Shown piece by piece: positions 26,822-34,860 of a DNA stretch of 64,000 bases. The notes below the pieces were generated by a model that had not been told where the DNA came from, ran no database searches, and saw only the letters and a list, made by a program, of their open reading frames with translations. The stretch comes from Nitrospirota bacterium (GTDB lineage: Bacteria > Nitrospirota > Thermodesulfovibrionia > Thermodesulfovibrionales > UBA1546). The stretch is taken from positions 1-64,000 of the forward strand of contig JACPZK010000021.1 in the NCBI GenBank assembly GCA_016195565.1, given 5' to 3'. Each line of letters opens with the position of its first letter. Positions within the stretch are counted from its first letter, which is position 1. The translations under genes were made by a program, and so were the position numbers.

Positions 26822-27994
26822 ATGGTAAAAGAGCGATACTTAACGCCTTACATCGTTAATGACCTCAAGGAAAAGATGGTCTTTGTCGGAGGTCCCCGGC
26901 AGGTGGGTAAAACAACCCTTTGCCGTGAACTTGTTGCGTCTTATTTTAAAAAACATTCATATTTCAACTGGGATAATAGAAATGACCGGAAGGCCATTCT
27001 AAGCTCAAGCTGGCCGGCAGACAGCAAATTGCTGATTTTCGACGAATTGCACAAATACAAAAAGTGGAAAGGTTTCATCAAGGGAGAGTACGACAAGCTC
27101 AAGGATGCTTTTCACTTCATTGTAACAGGCAGCGCAAGACTGGATTTGTATCGCCGCGGAGGCGACTCGCTGCAGGGAAGATACCATTATTACCGGCTTC
27201 ACCCCTTCACTGTCGCTGAAATAGCAAAGACATTTCAGCCTGCAGTTCCTTTCAATAAACTTATCATTCCTGATATGACATCTGAAGATGTTGTGGAATC
27301 ACTCTATGCATTCGGAGGCTTTCCCGAACCCTTTCTAAGACAGACGGCAAGGCATCTGAGAAGATGGCACAATGAAAAAATTGAGCGGATGTTAAGGGAA
27401 GACATTCAGGATATGCAACTCATAAGAGATATGGGCAGCATGAGGCTTTTAAGCGATATATTGCCTTCGAAAGTCGGCTCTCTGCTTTCAATAAATTCTA
27501 TCAGGGAAGACCTTGAAGTAAGCTTTAGGGCAGTGGCTCACTGGATAGATGTGCTTGAGTCATTTTACTATCTTTTCAGACTATATCCGTTTTCCGGCAA
27601 AAAGATACGCTCTTTGAAAAAAGAGCCTAAGCTTTATTTGTGGGATTGGGCAGAGATCGAGAACGAATCCGCAAGGTTTGAAAATCTGATAGCCTCGCAT
27701 CTCCTTAAGTTCGTGCATTTCCTTATTGATTTTGAAGGCCACAAGGCTGAGCTTTATTTTCTTCGGGATGTGGATAAGCGTGAGGTTGATTTTCTTGTCA
27801 CTGTAAAAGGAAAACCATGGTTTGCGGTAGAGGCGAAACTCAACAATGAACGGCTCTCGCCTTACCTCCTGTATTTTAAAGACCGTCTTAATATTCCTTT
27901 CTGCTATCAGGTGGTTAAAACAGCAGGTATTGACAGGTTTGAAAAAGGAGTAAGGATTATCTCAGCCGGGAAGTTTTTGGGAGGAGTAGCATAA
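26822..27994 (+). CDS. AAA_14/DUF4143 family ATPase
   Basis: A 390-residue protein of a widespread accessory ATPase family of unknown role. Walker A is GGPRQVGKTTL at about 18-28, Walker B LLIFDELHK near 68-76, sensor VTGSARLDLYRRGGDSLQGR near 101-120. The C-terminal DUF4143 part holds REVDFLVTVKGKPWFAVEAK, a D..E-x-K pattern like a PD-(D/E)XK nuclease fold. It is alone on the plus strand within a segment bracketed by direct repeats of the nadD 5' end, which suggests it arrived with that rearrangement. Confidence 0.85.
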   Translation: MVKERYLTPYIVNDLKEKMVFVGGPRQVGKTTLCRELVASYFKKHSYFNWDNRNDRKAILSSSWPADSKLLIFDELHKYKKWKGFIKGEYDKLKDAFHFIVTGSARLDLYRRGGDSLQGRYHYYRLHPFTVAEIAKTFQPAVPFNKLIIPDMTSEDVVESLYAFGGFPEPFLRQTARHLRRWHNEKIERMLREDIQDMQLIRDMGSMRLLSDILPSKVGSLLSINSIREDLEVSFRAVAHWIDVLESFYYLFRLYPFSGKKIRSLKKEPKLYLWDWAEIENESARFENLIASHLLKFVHFLIDFEGHKAELYFLRDVDKREVDFLVTVKGKPWFAVEAKLNNERLSPYLLYFKDRLNIPFCYQVVKTAGIDRFEKGVRIISAGKFLGGVA

Positions 27995-28073
27995 GAAGAG
28001 CTATTCTATATTCCCTCCACTACGAAGCGGTATAGATTATTGCTTTTCAAATACCCTTCCTGCGCCAGTAATT

Positions 28074-28298
28074 TTATTCAATATCAGAAACAGCAAGGGA
28101 GTGATTTTTAGATATGCCAAGCTTTACCATCTTATATCTGTGTTTTGCGTCTGCAAGCTCTCTGCCCTTAAGCGGCGGGTTTCCTGACGGCACAAAGATA
28201 ATCCTGTCAAGACCGAGTTTTTCCTTAACCTCTTCTGTGGCTGTGAGATGACCATAGTGGATTGGGTTAAAGGTCCCGCCGAATATGCCAAGTTTCAT
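28074..28298 (-). pseudogene. Truncated second copy of nadD (N-terminal 74 codons)
   Basis: This frame begins MKLGIFGGTFNPIHYGHLTA and follows the intact nadD for 74 codons, then stops at the codon after VSDIE. It keeps the HxGH motif but lacks the rest of the fold. Its ATG overlaps the stop of the PIN toxin gene (ATGA). It is a direct repeat of 26249-26471, and the two copies enclose 1.6 kb. Just beyond its end, 28040-28072 resembles 28995-29027. Confidence 0.9.
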
Positions 28299-28717
28299 AT
28301 TTTTTCTAACTTCTTCAAAGAAATGAACTTATCAAAACCCTTTTTCTCCAATCCTTTCATCAGCTCTTTATCTCCGGTCAAAAGATAGGCATCAAGAAAA
28401 ATAGAGAGCGCTATAAAAGGGGTGTCATTTTCATCTGTGTCCTTGCACAAAGAGTGCGCCCTGTTAAAAATCTCTCGTGGAATAGTCTCCTCATTTATGA
28501 AATGTATTTTTGAAACGATATTTCCTAACTGCGTAAGAATCTCATCCTCGCTTAACTTTGAAATGGCCTTGATTTTGTCTTTATGCTTAAAGATTTCTAC
28601 AAATAGAAAATTGCAGCTATAAAAGGTATGCTTGCTTAGATATAAAAGCGATCTGAAACGGTTGTCAGGACTCAAGAGGGCGGAAAAGAGAATATTACTG
28701 TCTATTACCAGTTTCAT
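28295..28717 (-). CDS. PIN-domain toxin (VapC-like)
   Basis: A 140-residue PIN protein: MKLVIDSNILFSALLSPDN supplies the first conserved aspartate, KDTDENDTPFIALSIFLDAYLLTGDKELMKGLEKKG the later acidic residues. This is the pattern of a single-stranded RNase toxin. Its start overlaps the end of the short upstream gene by 23 bases, the expected antitoxin-toxin layout, and its stop overlaps the nadD fragment. Confidence 0.82.
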   Translation of the reverse strand: MKLVIDSNILFSALLSPDNRFRSLLYLSKHTFYSCNFLFVEIFKHKDKIKAISKLSEDEILTQLGNIVSKIHFINEETIPREIFNRAHSLCKDTDENDTPFIALSIFLDAYLLTGDKELMKGLEKKGFDKFISLKKLEKI

Positions 28718-28907
28718 TAATAAATCTCTGTTTATTCTCCTTCCACCATTTTTCTTTCATCTTTTTTGAAAGTCTCAAAATATCTTCTGAGGTTGCCTTG
28801 CTCTTTTTTGCAATCTCAATAGCGGACAGAAAAGACAGGATGTCCTCATCTACTTTTCCTACAGCAAATTCCAGCAACACTTTGTTGCCCTTTAAAACGG
28901 CTTGCAT
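28695..28907 (-). CDS. Putative antitoxin of the PIN toxin
   Basis: A 70-residue, charged, mostly helical protein (MQAVLKGNKVLLEFAVGKVD.. KKMKEKWWKENKQRF). An AGGAGGATAAA site precedes the ATG. The size, tight 23-base overlap with the PIN gene and order make it the cognate antitoxin. I do not recognise its family. Confidence 0.65.
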   Translation of the reverse strand: MQAVLKGNKVLLEFAVGKVDEDILSFLSAIEIAKKSKATSEDILRLSKKMKEKWWKENKQRFINETGNRQ

Positions 28908-28908
28908 T

Positions 28909-29094
28909 TTATCCTCCCTTCAATTGTTGCTTTTGTTCTATTATACCAATATTAGCGAGAAATTCTTCAAACAGAGCATTGTTGATTCTCTCAGCCTTTA
29001 AATACCATTCCTGCTCCAGTAATTTTTTCGGGCAATCGTGCAAGTCCTTAATAAAATGCAGCACAGGCACTGTTTTCGGGGGGGGGTAGGTCAT
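28909..29094 (-). CDS. Small ORF upstream of the antitoxin, unknown
   Basis: A 61-codon frame (VLHFIKDLHDCPKKLLEQEW.. LFEEFLANIGIIEQKQQLKGG) ending one base before the antitoxin ATG, with the antitoxin ribosome site inside it. It begins in a run of nine G on the plus strand, so its N-terminus may be affected by slippage. A short piece of its sequence (LLEQEWYLK) recurs at 28040-28072 as LLAQEGYLK. It may be the tail of a larger lost gene. Confidence 0.35.
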   Translation of the reverse strand: MTYPPPKTVPVLHFIKDLHDCPKKLLEQEWYLKAERINNALFEEFLANIGIIEQKQQLKGG

Positions 29095-29106
29095 GGGGAA
29101 AGAATG

Positions 29107-29238
29107 CTATTTCATTAAACTTTTCAGTGTTTGATATTCCTTGCCCTGTTCAACCAGATAACATTCTACATCTTCGCTTATCCGCCCAAATGGCGATTCA
29201 GCCTGATAAGTGTATAACTTCTTATCTTTTCGTTGCAT
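29107..29238 (-). CDS. 43-residue ORF downstream of the HEPN gene
   Basis: ATG at 29238, eleven bases after the HEPN gene stop: MQRKDKKLYTYQAESPFGRI then SEDVECYLVEQGKEYQTLKSLMK. It is the last possible gene of the restriction-modification operon. Composition is plausible for a small protein; no family recognised. Confidence 0.35.
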   Translation of the reverse strand: MQRKDKKLYTYQAESPFGRISEDVECYLVEQGKEYQTLKSLMK

Positions 29239-29248
29239 GATCAGGCGG

Positions 29249-29827
29249 CTAATTCATTAAATCCCATAAAATAAAATAGCAATATTTCACAACTTCATGA
29301 TTTACTTCGGATGGCTCAAGATGTCCGTGGAAAAGGTAGCAACGTATTTGATATAAAATTTCTATGAGGCAAGCGCAAAATTTCTGTTTATCGCTAATAA
29401 TGAAAATCTCATTCAGTTTAATTTTGTCTGGCTGTCGTCTTAATTTAACTAAGTTAGTATAGCCGGCAGGGGTTTTGCGTTGTGAATAATCAAATAATGC
29501 CGTTTCATAAGAAACATTATAATTATGATGGCCTTTCGGATATTTAATAGATGCTCTGCTTAAAGAATAATGTAAAGACTCTAAATTTGATTTAAATTTT
29601 AGATTTTCCTTTATAGGCCCGTCTGCAATTAGATTACAAAATCTTGAGAAAACTTGATTTCTTCCTGTGAAATCAGTTTTTAATTTATCTATAAAAGCTC
29701 TGTCCCGTTTATCAACTTCGGAATAGTGAGAACGATACCATGAATTAAATCCCAACCAGAGCGTCATAAACTGAGAGAAATAATCCATGCTTGCCTTCTC
29801 TAACCACTCTTTTTTAAAATCCGGCAT
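29249..29827 (-). CDS. HEPN-like protein of the R-M locus
   Basis: A 192-residue, helical protein. Near the C-terminus IRCYLFHGHLEP contains R162-x4-H167, the RNase motif of HEPN domains, in a helix followed by VVKYCYFILWDLM. The N-terminal part has LWLGFNSWYRSHY. HEPN proteins are often RNA-cleaving effectors in defence and toxin-antitoxin loci. It overlaps the hsdS stop by 14 bases, so it belongs to the restriction-modification operon. Role as effector is inference. Confidence 0.6.
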   Translation of the reverse strand: MPDFKKEWLEKASMDYFSQFMTLWLGFNSWYRSHYSEVDKRDRAFIDKLKTDFTGRNQVFSRFCNLIADGPIKENLKFKSNLESLHYSLSRASIKYPKGHHNYNVSYETALFDYSQRKTPAGYTNLVKLRRQPDKIKLNEIFIISDKQKFCACLIEILYQIRCYLFHGHLEPSEVNHEVVKYCYFILWDLMN

Positions 29828-31271
29828 CTTTCAATCCTGATTTTATAATCTCATCTTTTATCCACTTTTCCGCGTCTTTCTCGCTCTTCTCAATCGCCAT
29901 TTCAACGCCTCGTTTGGCGATATAGAGAAGACGCTTTGAATGTTCACGATCGGAAAATGATTCATCTATTTTTGTGGATATTTCTTTTTGCACAGAAACT
30001 GGCAGAATAGGAATCAACGTGTTTTTTACCTGATCTACAAGCCAATGATTAATTATTGACCCACCGGAGTCCCGTTCAATCTGTTTCTGGACAACAATAG
30101 AGTTTAATGCAAGTGTAAGATATTCAGGATAAATGCTATTGATGTCTTTTACTGTTATCCGGAGTATTCCACCAGAAGGAATCATCTTGCAGGGTGTTTC
30201 TTTTAGATAAAATGCGATTCCCGGTGTGGCATCCTTCGATAGCAAAATCTCACCTTTCTTCGGCTGATGCATTTTAAGAGTGTCGTACAACGACACAGAC
30301 AAGAATTGCTGGTTATCGTTATTGATCCCGAATTTCGAGAGATTGCTGACTCTGAGGAATGGAATGCCGTTATCCTGATAAGCGTCGCTACCGGGTTCAA
30401 TACATTTCTTTATTGAAACGATATCGCCTAAACAAGCGTGATTCTTTGAAGACCTAATGGCCTTGACTATCTCCTCATACATCGGTTGAAAATATTCGGC
30501 GTCAATGCGGTTGCTGGATTGCGTGTCGAAAAAATTCTTAATGAAGTAAAGTTGATGTTTTGGTTTCCAGTTTGGAAGACCTAATTCATTGAGCAGCGCA
30601 TCTTCTGCTTTAGCGTATTGTTCGGCGGATTTTATATAAAGACTCTGACTCTGAATAAATATCTGACGGATTATTTTTTCGAAAAATCCGTCCATAGGTT
30701 TATATATTAATATCCTGCCGACTCTCTCAAGTGTCAATTGATATTGTATAGTTAATTCACGCTCTCTGACCAGTTGTTCAAAACCATATTTTGATCTCAA
30801 GTAAACAGTTAGATAAAAAGGATCTATGCCTTCTATTTTAAAAACACCCAGAACCGTTCTCGACAGAGCCACTTCATCAAGGCCATAAACTACAGACGCA
30901 TAGCAAGGAGACCCAACTTTAGTAATCACGATATCCCCATTTTTCAATATCTTGATAGTTTTATTTTCTTTAATAAAAGAACGAGGCAGCCTTTCAAATG
31001 TATCGTTTTGCAAAGAAGTAATGGCGGGAAATTCAATGCAATCCACACACCTGATAAAGGGCATTTCTCCAGTAGCATAATATTCTGTGGCGGATGGATA
31101 GAAAGCACTTGATGCGAGCTTGCAGTAATCAGATAAGGGCTTAGCATTAACTTTTTTGAGTTTGCCTTCATTCTCTAAATAAGAAGGCTCGAAATATTCA
31201 GCATCAATTCTGTCGTCCAAATCTACATTTGAGCTACTTACAATAGATGCTTTCATTTGCCATTTTTCCAA
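29814..31271 (-). CDS. hsdS: Restriction-modification specificity subunit (HsdS-like)
   Basis: A 485-residue DNA-recognition subunit with two target-recognition halves. Each half starts with a similar block (NVDLDDRIDAEYFEPSYLE and SSNRIDAEYFQPMYEEIV) and ends in a conserved helical spacer. Half one has VDCIEFP..GDIVITKVGS, half two NGIPFLRVSNLS..KGEILLSKDATPGIAFYL. Two halves imply a bipartite asymmetric target. The start overlaps the methyltransferase gene by 19 bases. It is distinct from the second hsdS at 54425. Confidence 0.85.
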   Translation of the reverse strand: MEKWQMKASIVSSSNVDLDDRIDAEYFEPSYLENEGKLKKVNAKPLSDYCKLASSAFYPSATEYYATGEMPFIRCVDCIEFPAITSLQNDTFERLPRSFIKENKTIKILKNGDIVITKVGSPCYASVVYGLDEVALSRTVLGVFKIEGIDPFYLTVYLRSKYGFEQLVRERELTIQYQLTLERVGRILIYKPMDGFFEKIIRQIFIQSQSLYIKSAEQYAKAEDALLNELGLPNWKPKHQLYFIKNFFDTQSSNRIDAEYFQPMYEEIVKAIRSSKNHACLGDIVSIKKCIEPGSDAYQDNGIPFLRVSNLSKFGINNDNQQFLSVSLYDTLKMHQPKKGEILLSKDATPGIAFYLKETPCKMIPSGGILRITVKDINSIYPEYLTLALNSIVVQKQIERDSGGSIINHWLVDQVKNTLIPILPVSVQKEISTKIDESFSDREHSKRLLYIAKRGVEMAIEKSEKDAEKWIKDEIIKSGLKDAGF

Positions 31272-33292
31272 AAGCTGAGTTTCTCTTTTTTAGCCCATTC
31301 AATAAACGCCTCAGCTATACCGTAAGGTAATTCGCCGCCCTGATTATGCAAGTCATGATCAACAACAAGGTGGCCATATTTGTCTAACTTCCGCTTGCCG
31401 TCGCCGTTTTTGACATAGATATACTCGCCTGAATTGTCCTTGCCGGATTTTTCAGACACACCAAAAAAAATAGGATAATCATCTTTTTTTGGACAGAGCT
31501 TGTCATCCCATTTCTGCAGGAACAAGATGCTTGTCTTTGTGCCAGTGTGGGGCTTGAACGTGTTTCCATGCAATCCCACGACTGCCAGAATGCGGGCCTT
31601 GTCGGCGATAAATTTACGGATGTCTTTATCTGACGTATTATTGAAGCGTCCTTGAGGCAGGACAATCGCCATTCGTCCGCCGGGTTTTATGAAATCAAGA
31701 TTTCGCTCGATAAAAAGGATATCTCTGCCAACTTTCGGCTTAGGCTTGTTCTTATCGTTATAGCCAAGCTCGTATTTATGAATGATGCGCGGTTCTTTAA
31801 TGTCGCCCGCAAATGGCGGATTTGCCATTAAAATATCGAAGAGAAAAGTCTTATATGAAATTATCTCCTTCTTGAGAACTTCAAGCCGTTTGAACCCCTT
31901 GCCATAGGTCATAAGCCAGTCCGGATTCTTTATAGTCTCATTCCAACGGTCATAATCAAGAGTATTGAGATGCAGAACATTTGTCTCACCATCACCGGCA
32001 ATGAGGTTTAATGTGCGGGCAACACGGACAACCTTTTCGTCAAAATCAATACCAAACACCTTGAGGACATCTTCTTTTTCTTCCTGCGAAATCTCGGTAT
32101 TTTCAAAGAGATGTCCTGTTAAATGAAAGATGGTGTGAACAGTGAAGCCGCAAGAACCAGCGGCGGTGTCAATCATGTATTCGCCTTTTTGGGGATTGAG
32201 CATCTTGACGCACATATCAATTACATGGCGTAGCGTGAAATACTGGCCTTTTTCGCCCTTAGAGGATTTGCTTACCAAATATTCAAAGGCCTCATCAATA
32301 ACCTGCAGATTGGAATTAAAAAGCTTAACGTCCTGAAGGCTTGAGACACAGACGGAAAGATGAGAGGGCGAAAGGTCACTTTTGCTTTCATCTGGAAATA
32401 CGCCGGGCCATTTCTTTTTGGCCTCGTCAAAAAGTTTCTGAATCTTCTTCTTTAGCTCACCTTCGGACTGTCCTGTATTCCTGAACTCAAGAACTCGGAA
32501 ATCGCGCGTATCAACATCTTTCAAAACAGATTTTAATTTCTCGAAATCGCCAATTTCATCAGCTTTTAATTTTCGCTTAATCGTTCGGTCGGTAATAACT
32601 TTGTCGTCTTTGCTCTTGGTCTCATCAAAAAGTTTCGTAAAGATGAGCTTGAAAACCTCCTCAAAGACATCAACACCAGCATTTGCGAGGACTTCATCTT
32701 CCATTTCAGTGATAATCGTCTTAAGTGATTTGCCCTCATTCAGAATTTTATCTTTGACAATCAGATCCAACCACGTGAACCGCTCTTTTAAGATGTCTTC
32801 AAGGGTCTGATCAGCTTTCGGAATGTCGGTTATATCCACAAAGAAATTCGGGTCTTTGCGGTTATAGTGGGAAATCTGTCCGCCGTTTGACCACACGCCG
32901 ATAGGTGCGCCTGTAGCATTACAGTATGACCTAAGCTGTTCCTTGCCGTCCTTGAGCTTCGGTTTCTTGACCTCAACGATAATGTATTCAACGGTCGGCC
33001 TGTCTTTATCAAAGACGACTATATCGGCAGATTTTGTCTCCCGCCCAAACTGAACAGGATGCTCAAAGCGTATCCGCTTCTTAGGATAGCCGTATTCGTT
33101 AATGAGTTTAATTGCGTAAAGCTGACGAACAACTTCCTCCGGCTTGAGCTGAACTTCTTTCCCACGAATGATACAGTCAACGTAAGGCTTGTTTTTCTGA
33201 ACCTTGATTTTTGCCTCAAGTGCTTTTATATCGGCTTCTGCAAAAAGCGCAAGATCGTAGTTTGTATCTTTAAAAATTTCGTTTATTTTCAC
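31253..33292 (-). CDS. Fused HsdR-N nuclease domain and N6-adenine methyltransferase
   Basis: A 679-residue protein. Residues 40-160 form an HsdR N-terminal-type PD-(D/E)XK nuclease domain with SAD90 and VE107VK109. Residues 330-650 are an HsdM-type gamma methyltransferase: KGQYFTLRHVIDMCV, SAM motif IDTAAGSCGF at 374-383, catalytic NPPF at 491-494. There is no helicase, and no separate HsdR gene. The layout (nuclease-methyltransferase plus a separate S subunit) recalls BcgI-like type IIB systems. GTG start, overlapping the stop of a 42-residue ORF. Confidence 0.82.
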   Translation of the reverse strand: MKINEIFKDTNYDLALFAEADIKALEAKIKVQKNKPYVDCIIRGKEVQLKPEEVVRQLYAIKLINEYGYPKKRIRFEHPVQFGRETKSADIVVFDKDRPTVEYIIVEVKKPKLKDGKEQLRSYCNATGAPIGVWSNGGQISHYNRKDPNFFVDITDIPKADQTLEDILKERFTWLDLIVKDKILNEGKSLKTIITEMEDEVLANAGVDVFEEVFKLIFTKLFDETKSKDDKVITDRTIKRKLKADEIGDFEKLKSVLKDVDTRDFRVLEFRNTGQSEGELKKKIQKLFDEAKKKWPGVFPDESKSDLSPSHLSVCVSSLQDVKLFNSNLQVIDEAFEYLVSKSSKGEKGQYFTLRHVIDMCVKMLNPQKGEYMIDTAAGSCGFTVHTIFHLTGHLFENTEISQEEKEDVLKVFGIDFDEKVVRVARTLNLIAGDGETNVLHLNTLDYDRWNETIKNPDWLMTYGKGFKRLEVLKKEIISYKTFLFDILMANPPFAGDIKEPRIIHKYELGYNDKNKPKPKVGRDILFIERNLDFIKPGGRMAIVLPQGRFNNTSDKDIRKFIADKARILAVVGLHGNTFKPHTGTKTSILFLQKWDDKLCPKKDDYPIFFGVSEKSGKDNSGEYIYVKNGDGKRKLDKYGHLVVDHDLHNQGGELPYGIAEAFIEWAKKEKLSFWKNGK

Positions 33293-33417
33293 TTCTTCCC
33301 CTTATGCGGTTTCTTCGGCGTCCATACCTTTTTCCTCGGCAGGGAGTTCATCACCACTGACAGCATCCTCAGCTTCTTATCTATTTTGTGAGTAGAAAGA
33401 CTATTCCATATCAACAT
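33289..33417 (-). CDS. 42-residue ORF coupled to the R-M operon
   Basis: Frame MLIWNSLSTHKIDKKLRMLS then VVMNSLPRKKVWTPKKPHKG KK. Its TGA stop overlaps the GTG start of the methyltransferase gene, implying coupling. The very basic C-terminus is notable. The ATG lies inside the first operator palindrome, so a later ATG (33366) or leaderless start is possible. Family unknown. Confidence 0.4.
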   Translation of the reverse strand: MLIWNSLSTHKIDKKLRMLSVVMNSLPRKKVWTPKKPHKGKK

Positions 33418-33479
33418 TTTATGTTGAATTATCTACATTTAATATGGTTTTTGTCAATTAATATCCATCTTTAATGTGG
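33411..33479. promoter_or_regulatory. Three operator repeats between the R-M operon and its XRE regulator
   Basis: Three related 15-mers: CAACATTTTATGTTG inside the perfect palindrome at 33411-33427, CTACATTTAATATGG at 33433-33447, and on the opposite strand CCACATTAAAGATGG at 33465-33479. Centres are 21 and 32 bases apart, near two and three helical turns. They lie between the divergent XRE gene and the R-M operon, the place where controller-protein boxes of restriction systems are found. Confidence 0.65.
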
Positions 33480-33528
33480 TTTTAATAAAGCCTTCCGGCA
33501 AGCGATTATTAACTGCTCTGGAGGATTT

Positions 33529-33849
33529 ATGAGAACTACAAAGAAACTACTCGGCGAAAGAATAAAGGAACTAAGGAAGGCAAAAAAGCTGTCTCAGGAC
33601 AAACTCTCTGAACAAATTGGTATAGACCCAAAGCATCTAAGCCGCATAGAAGTTGGCAACAGCTATCCTTCTCTCAGCACTCTTGAGAAAATAGCTATAG
33701 CTTTAAATGTAGGAATAAAAGAGTTCTTTGAGTTTGAACATCTTAGCAGTCGAAAGGATTTGATTAATAATGCGGTAAAATTGCTTAAAGATACTGACGA
33801 GGAAAGAGTCAAGCTTATTTCAAAAGTTATCAGGGCAATTGTCAATTAA
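33529..33849 (+). CDS. XRE-family regulator, likely R-M controller protein
   Basis: A 106-residue protein with a helix-turn-helix at residues 10-64 (LGERIKELRKAKKLSQDKLSEQIGIDPKHLSRIEVGNSYPS split over the motif) and a short C-terminal helical tail for dimerisation. It is divergent from the R-M operon, with three operator-like repeats between them. This matches controller (C) proteins that delay restriction until DNA is methylated. A GGAGGA site precedes the ATG. Confidence 0.85.
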   Translation: MRTTKKLLGERIKELRKAKKLSQDKLSEQIGIDPKHLSRIEVGNSYPSLSTLEKIAIALNVGIKEFFEFEHLSSRKDLINNAVKLLKDTDEERVKLISKVIRAIVN

Positions 33850-33923
33850 AATTTTCAGGAGACCCATATCTGTTCCAAAACATGAAGTGAGGTTTTTATC
33901 TGGAGTAAAGGAAGTGGCTATAT

Positions 33924-34085
33924 TCAGTAATACCTCTGTTCCGGTTTTATGCCGATTGAGGCAAGCCATTCTGTGATTGTCTTTCTCATTGCGCCTGCAT
34001 TCAGCGCAAACCATTTCTTTCTGTACGCGGGATAATCAGCAAGCGCCTTTTTGAACCTGCTGAATGAGTTGGGGCTGTTGAGAGG
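33924..34085 (-). pseudogene. C-terminal duplicate of the UPF0158 gene
   Basis: The frame encodes LNSPNSFSRFKKAL.. to ..GIKPEQRYY-stop, matching the last 52 residues of the intact gene at 35373-35894 with eight substitutions. It is in the same orientation and has no start. The two copies enclose about 1.3 kb carrying the HigBA module. Confidence 0.88.
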
Positions 34086-34294
34086 AAAAACCCAGGGACA
34101 CTTCCCGTATACTTCTACACGTAGTCCGCAATTATGGAGTTTTCGGAACTTGCGAAATTATCCTGCCAGCATCTGGCAGTTTTAAATAGAGGGTCAAAAC
34201 GCAGAAGAGCGGAAGCGGGAGAATAAAGTATCAAAGGGTCAGAGTATCAGAGCGGGGAAGCTGGGAAGCACGCAAGTGCATTGTTTTTTCACTT
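34086..34294. other. Non-coding remnant region
   Basis: No gene is seen. There is a GGGACACTTCCC imperfect palindrome near 34096, a CTGCCAGCATCTGGCAG hairpin at 34162-34178, and tandem-like AGAGCGGAAGCGGGAG and GTCAGAGTATCAGAGCGG repeats at 34204-34255. It looks like repeat debris between the duplicate and the toxin-antitoxin module. Confidence 0.5.
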
Positions 34295-34501
34295 TCAAAG
34301 CTGAGAGATTGCCCTCTCGCTTCGCACAAACGAACAGCAGGCTTCGCAATGATACGTCTTTAAAGCAACTATCTTCGTTTGCCCGTTTGGGTCGGTAACA
34401 ATTCTCGGAGTAATAGATACACTTAGATTTGCTACGCCCCTGCAATGCGGGCAATATGAAACCTGCATCGCCGCTATATTACTTTCTATCTTGTTGCTCA
34501 T
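34295..34501 (-). CDS. Small zinc-knuckle protein of the HigBA operon
   Basis: A 68-residue protein with two CxxC pairs (VSYCPHCRG and YHCEACCS), a likely zinc ribbon. It overlaps the end of higA by four bases (ATGA), so it is third in the operon. Zinc-ribbon proteins of this size occur beside antitoxins; whether it stabilises the antitoxin is unknown. Confidence 0.6.
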   Translation of the reverse strand: MSNKIESNIAAMQVSYCPHCRGVANLSVSITPRIVTDPNGQTKIVALKTYHCEACCSFVRSERAISQL

Positions 34502-34860
34502 GTCCGCCTCTTTCCGGTGGGCTTGTTCCCGTAAACTGCAATTTCTTCGGCCACGCGCATTTCGCTTCCCTTTGCCTCCGGCTTAAATGTCACGCGGACG
34601 CGGGCGTGCAGTACCTCGGCCACGCGGCGCAACATGCTGAGTGAGTGGCCTTCATAGCCAGGCGATTCCAACCTGCTGATCTGCTGCTGAGAGGTCTTGA
34701 GGAGTTTTGCAAGCTCCTTTTGGGAAAGTCCCGACTTCTGACGAAGGGCGGCAATCTGGAGTGCCACATCCCAAGCCTCGCCGGCACGATCAAATCGGTC
34801 AGCAAACGCCGGGTTTTTCAACTGCTCTTCAAGATAACGATCAAAATTAGTCTTCTTCAT
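34498..34860 (-). CDS. higA: HigA-type antitoxin (XRE)
   Basis: A 120-residue protein with a helix-turn-helix at about 35-90 (LRQKSGLSQKELAKLLKTSQ, QISRLESPGYEGHSLSML). The N-terminal FDRYLEEQLKNPAFADRFDR resembles HigA-like antitoxins that follow their toxin. It overlaps the toxin gene by four bases. It would repress the operon and neutralise HigB. Confidence 0.85.
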   Translation of the reverse strand: MKKTNFDRYLEEQLKNPAFADRFDRAGEAWDVALQIAALRQKSGLSQKELAKLLKTSQQQISRLESPGYEGHSLSMLRRVAEVLHARVRVTFKPEAKGSEMRVAEEIAVYGNKPTGKRRT

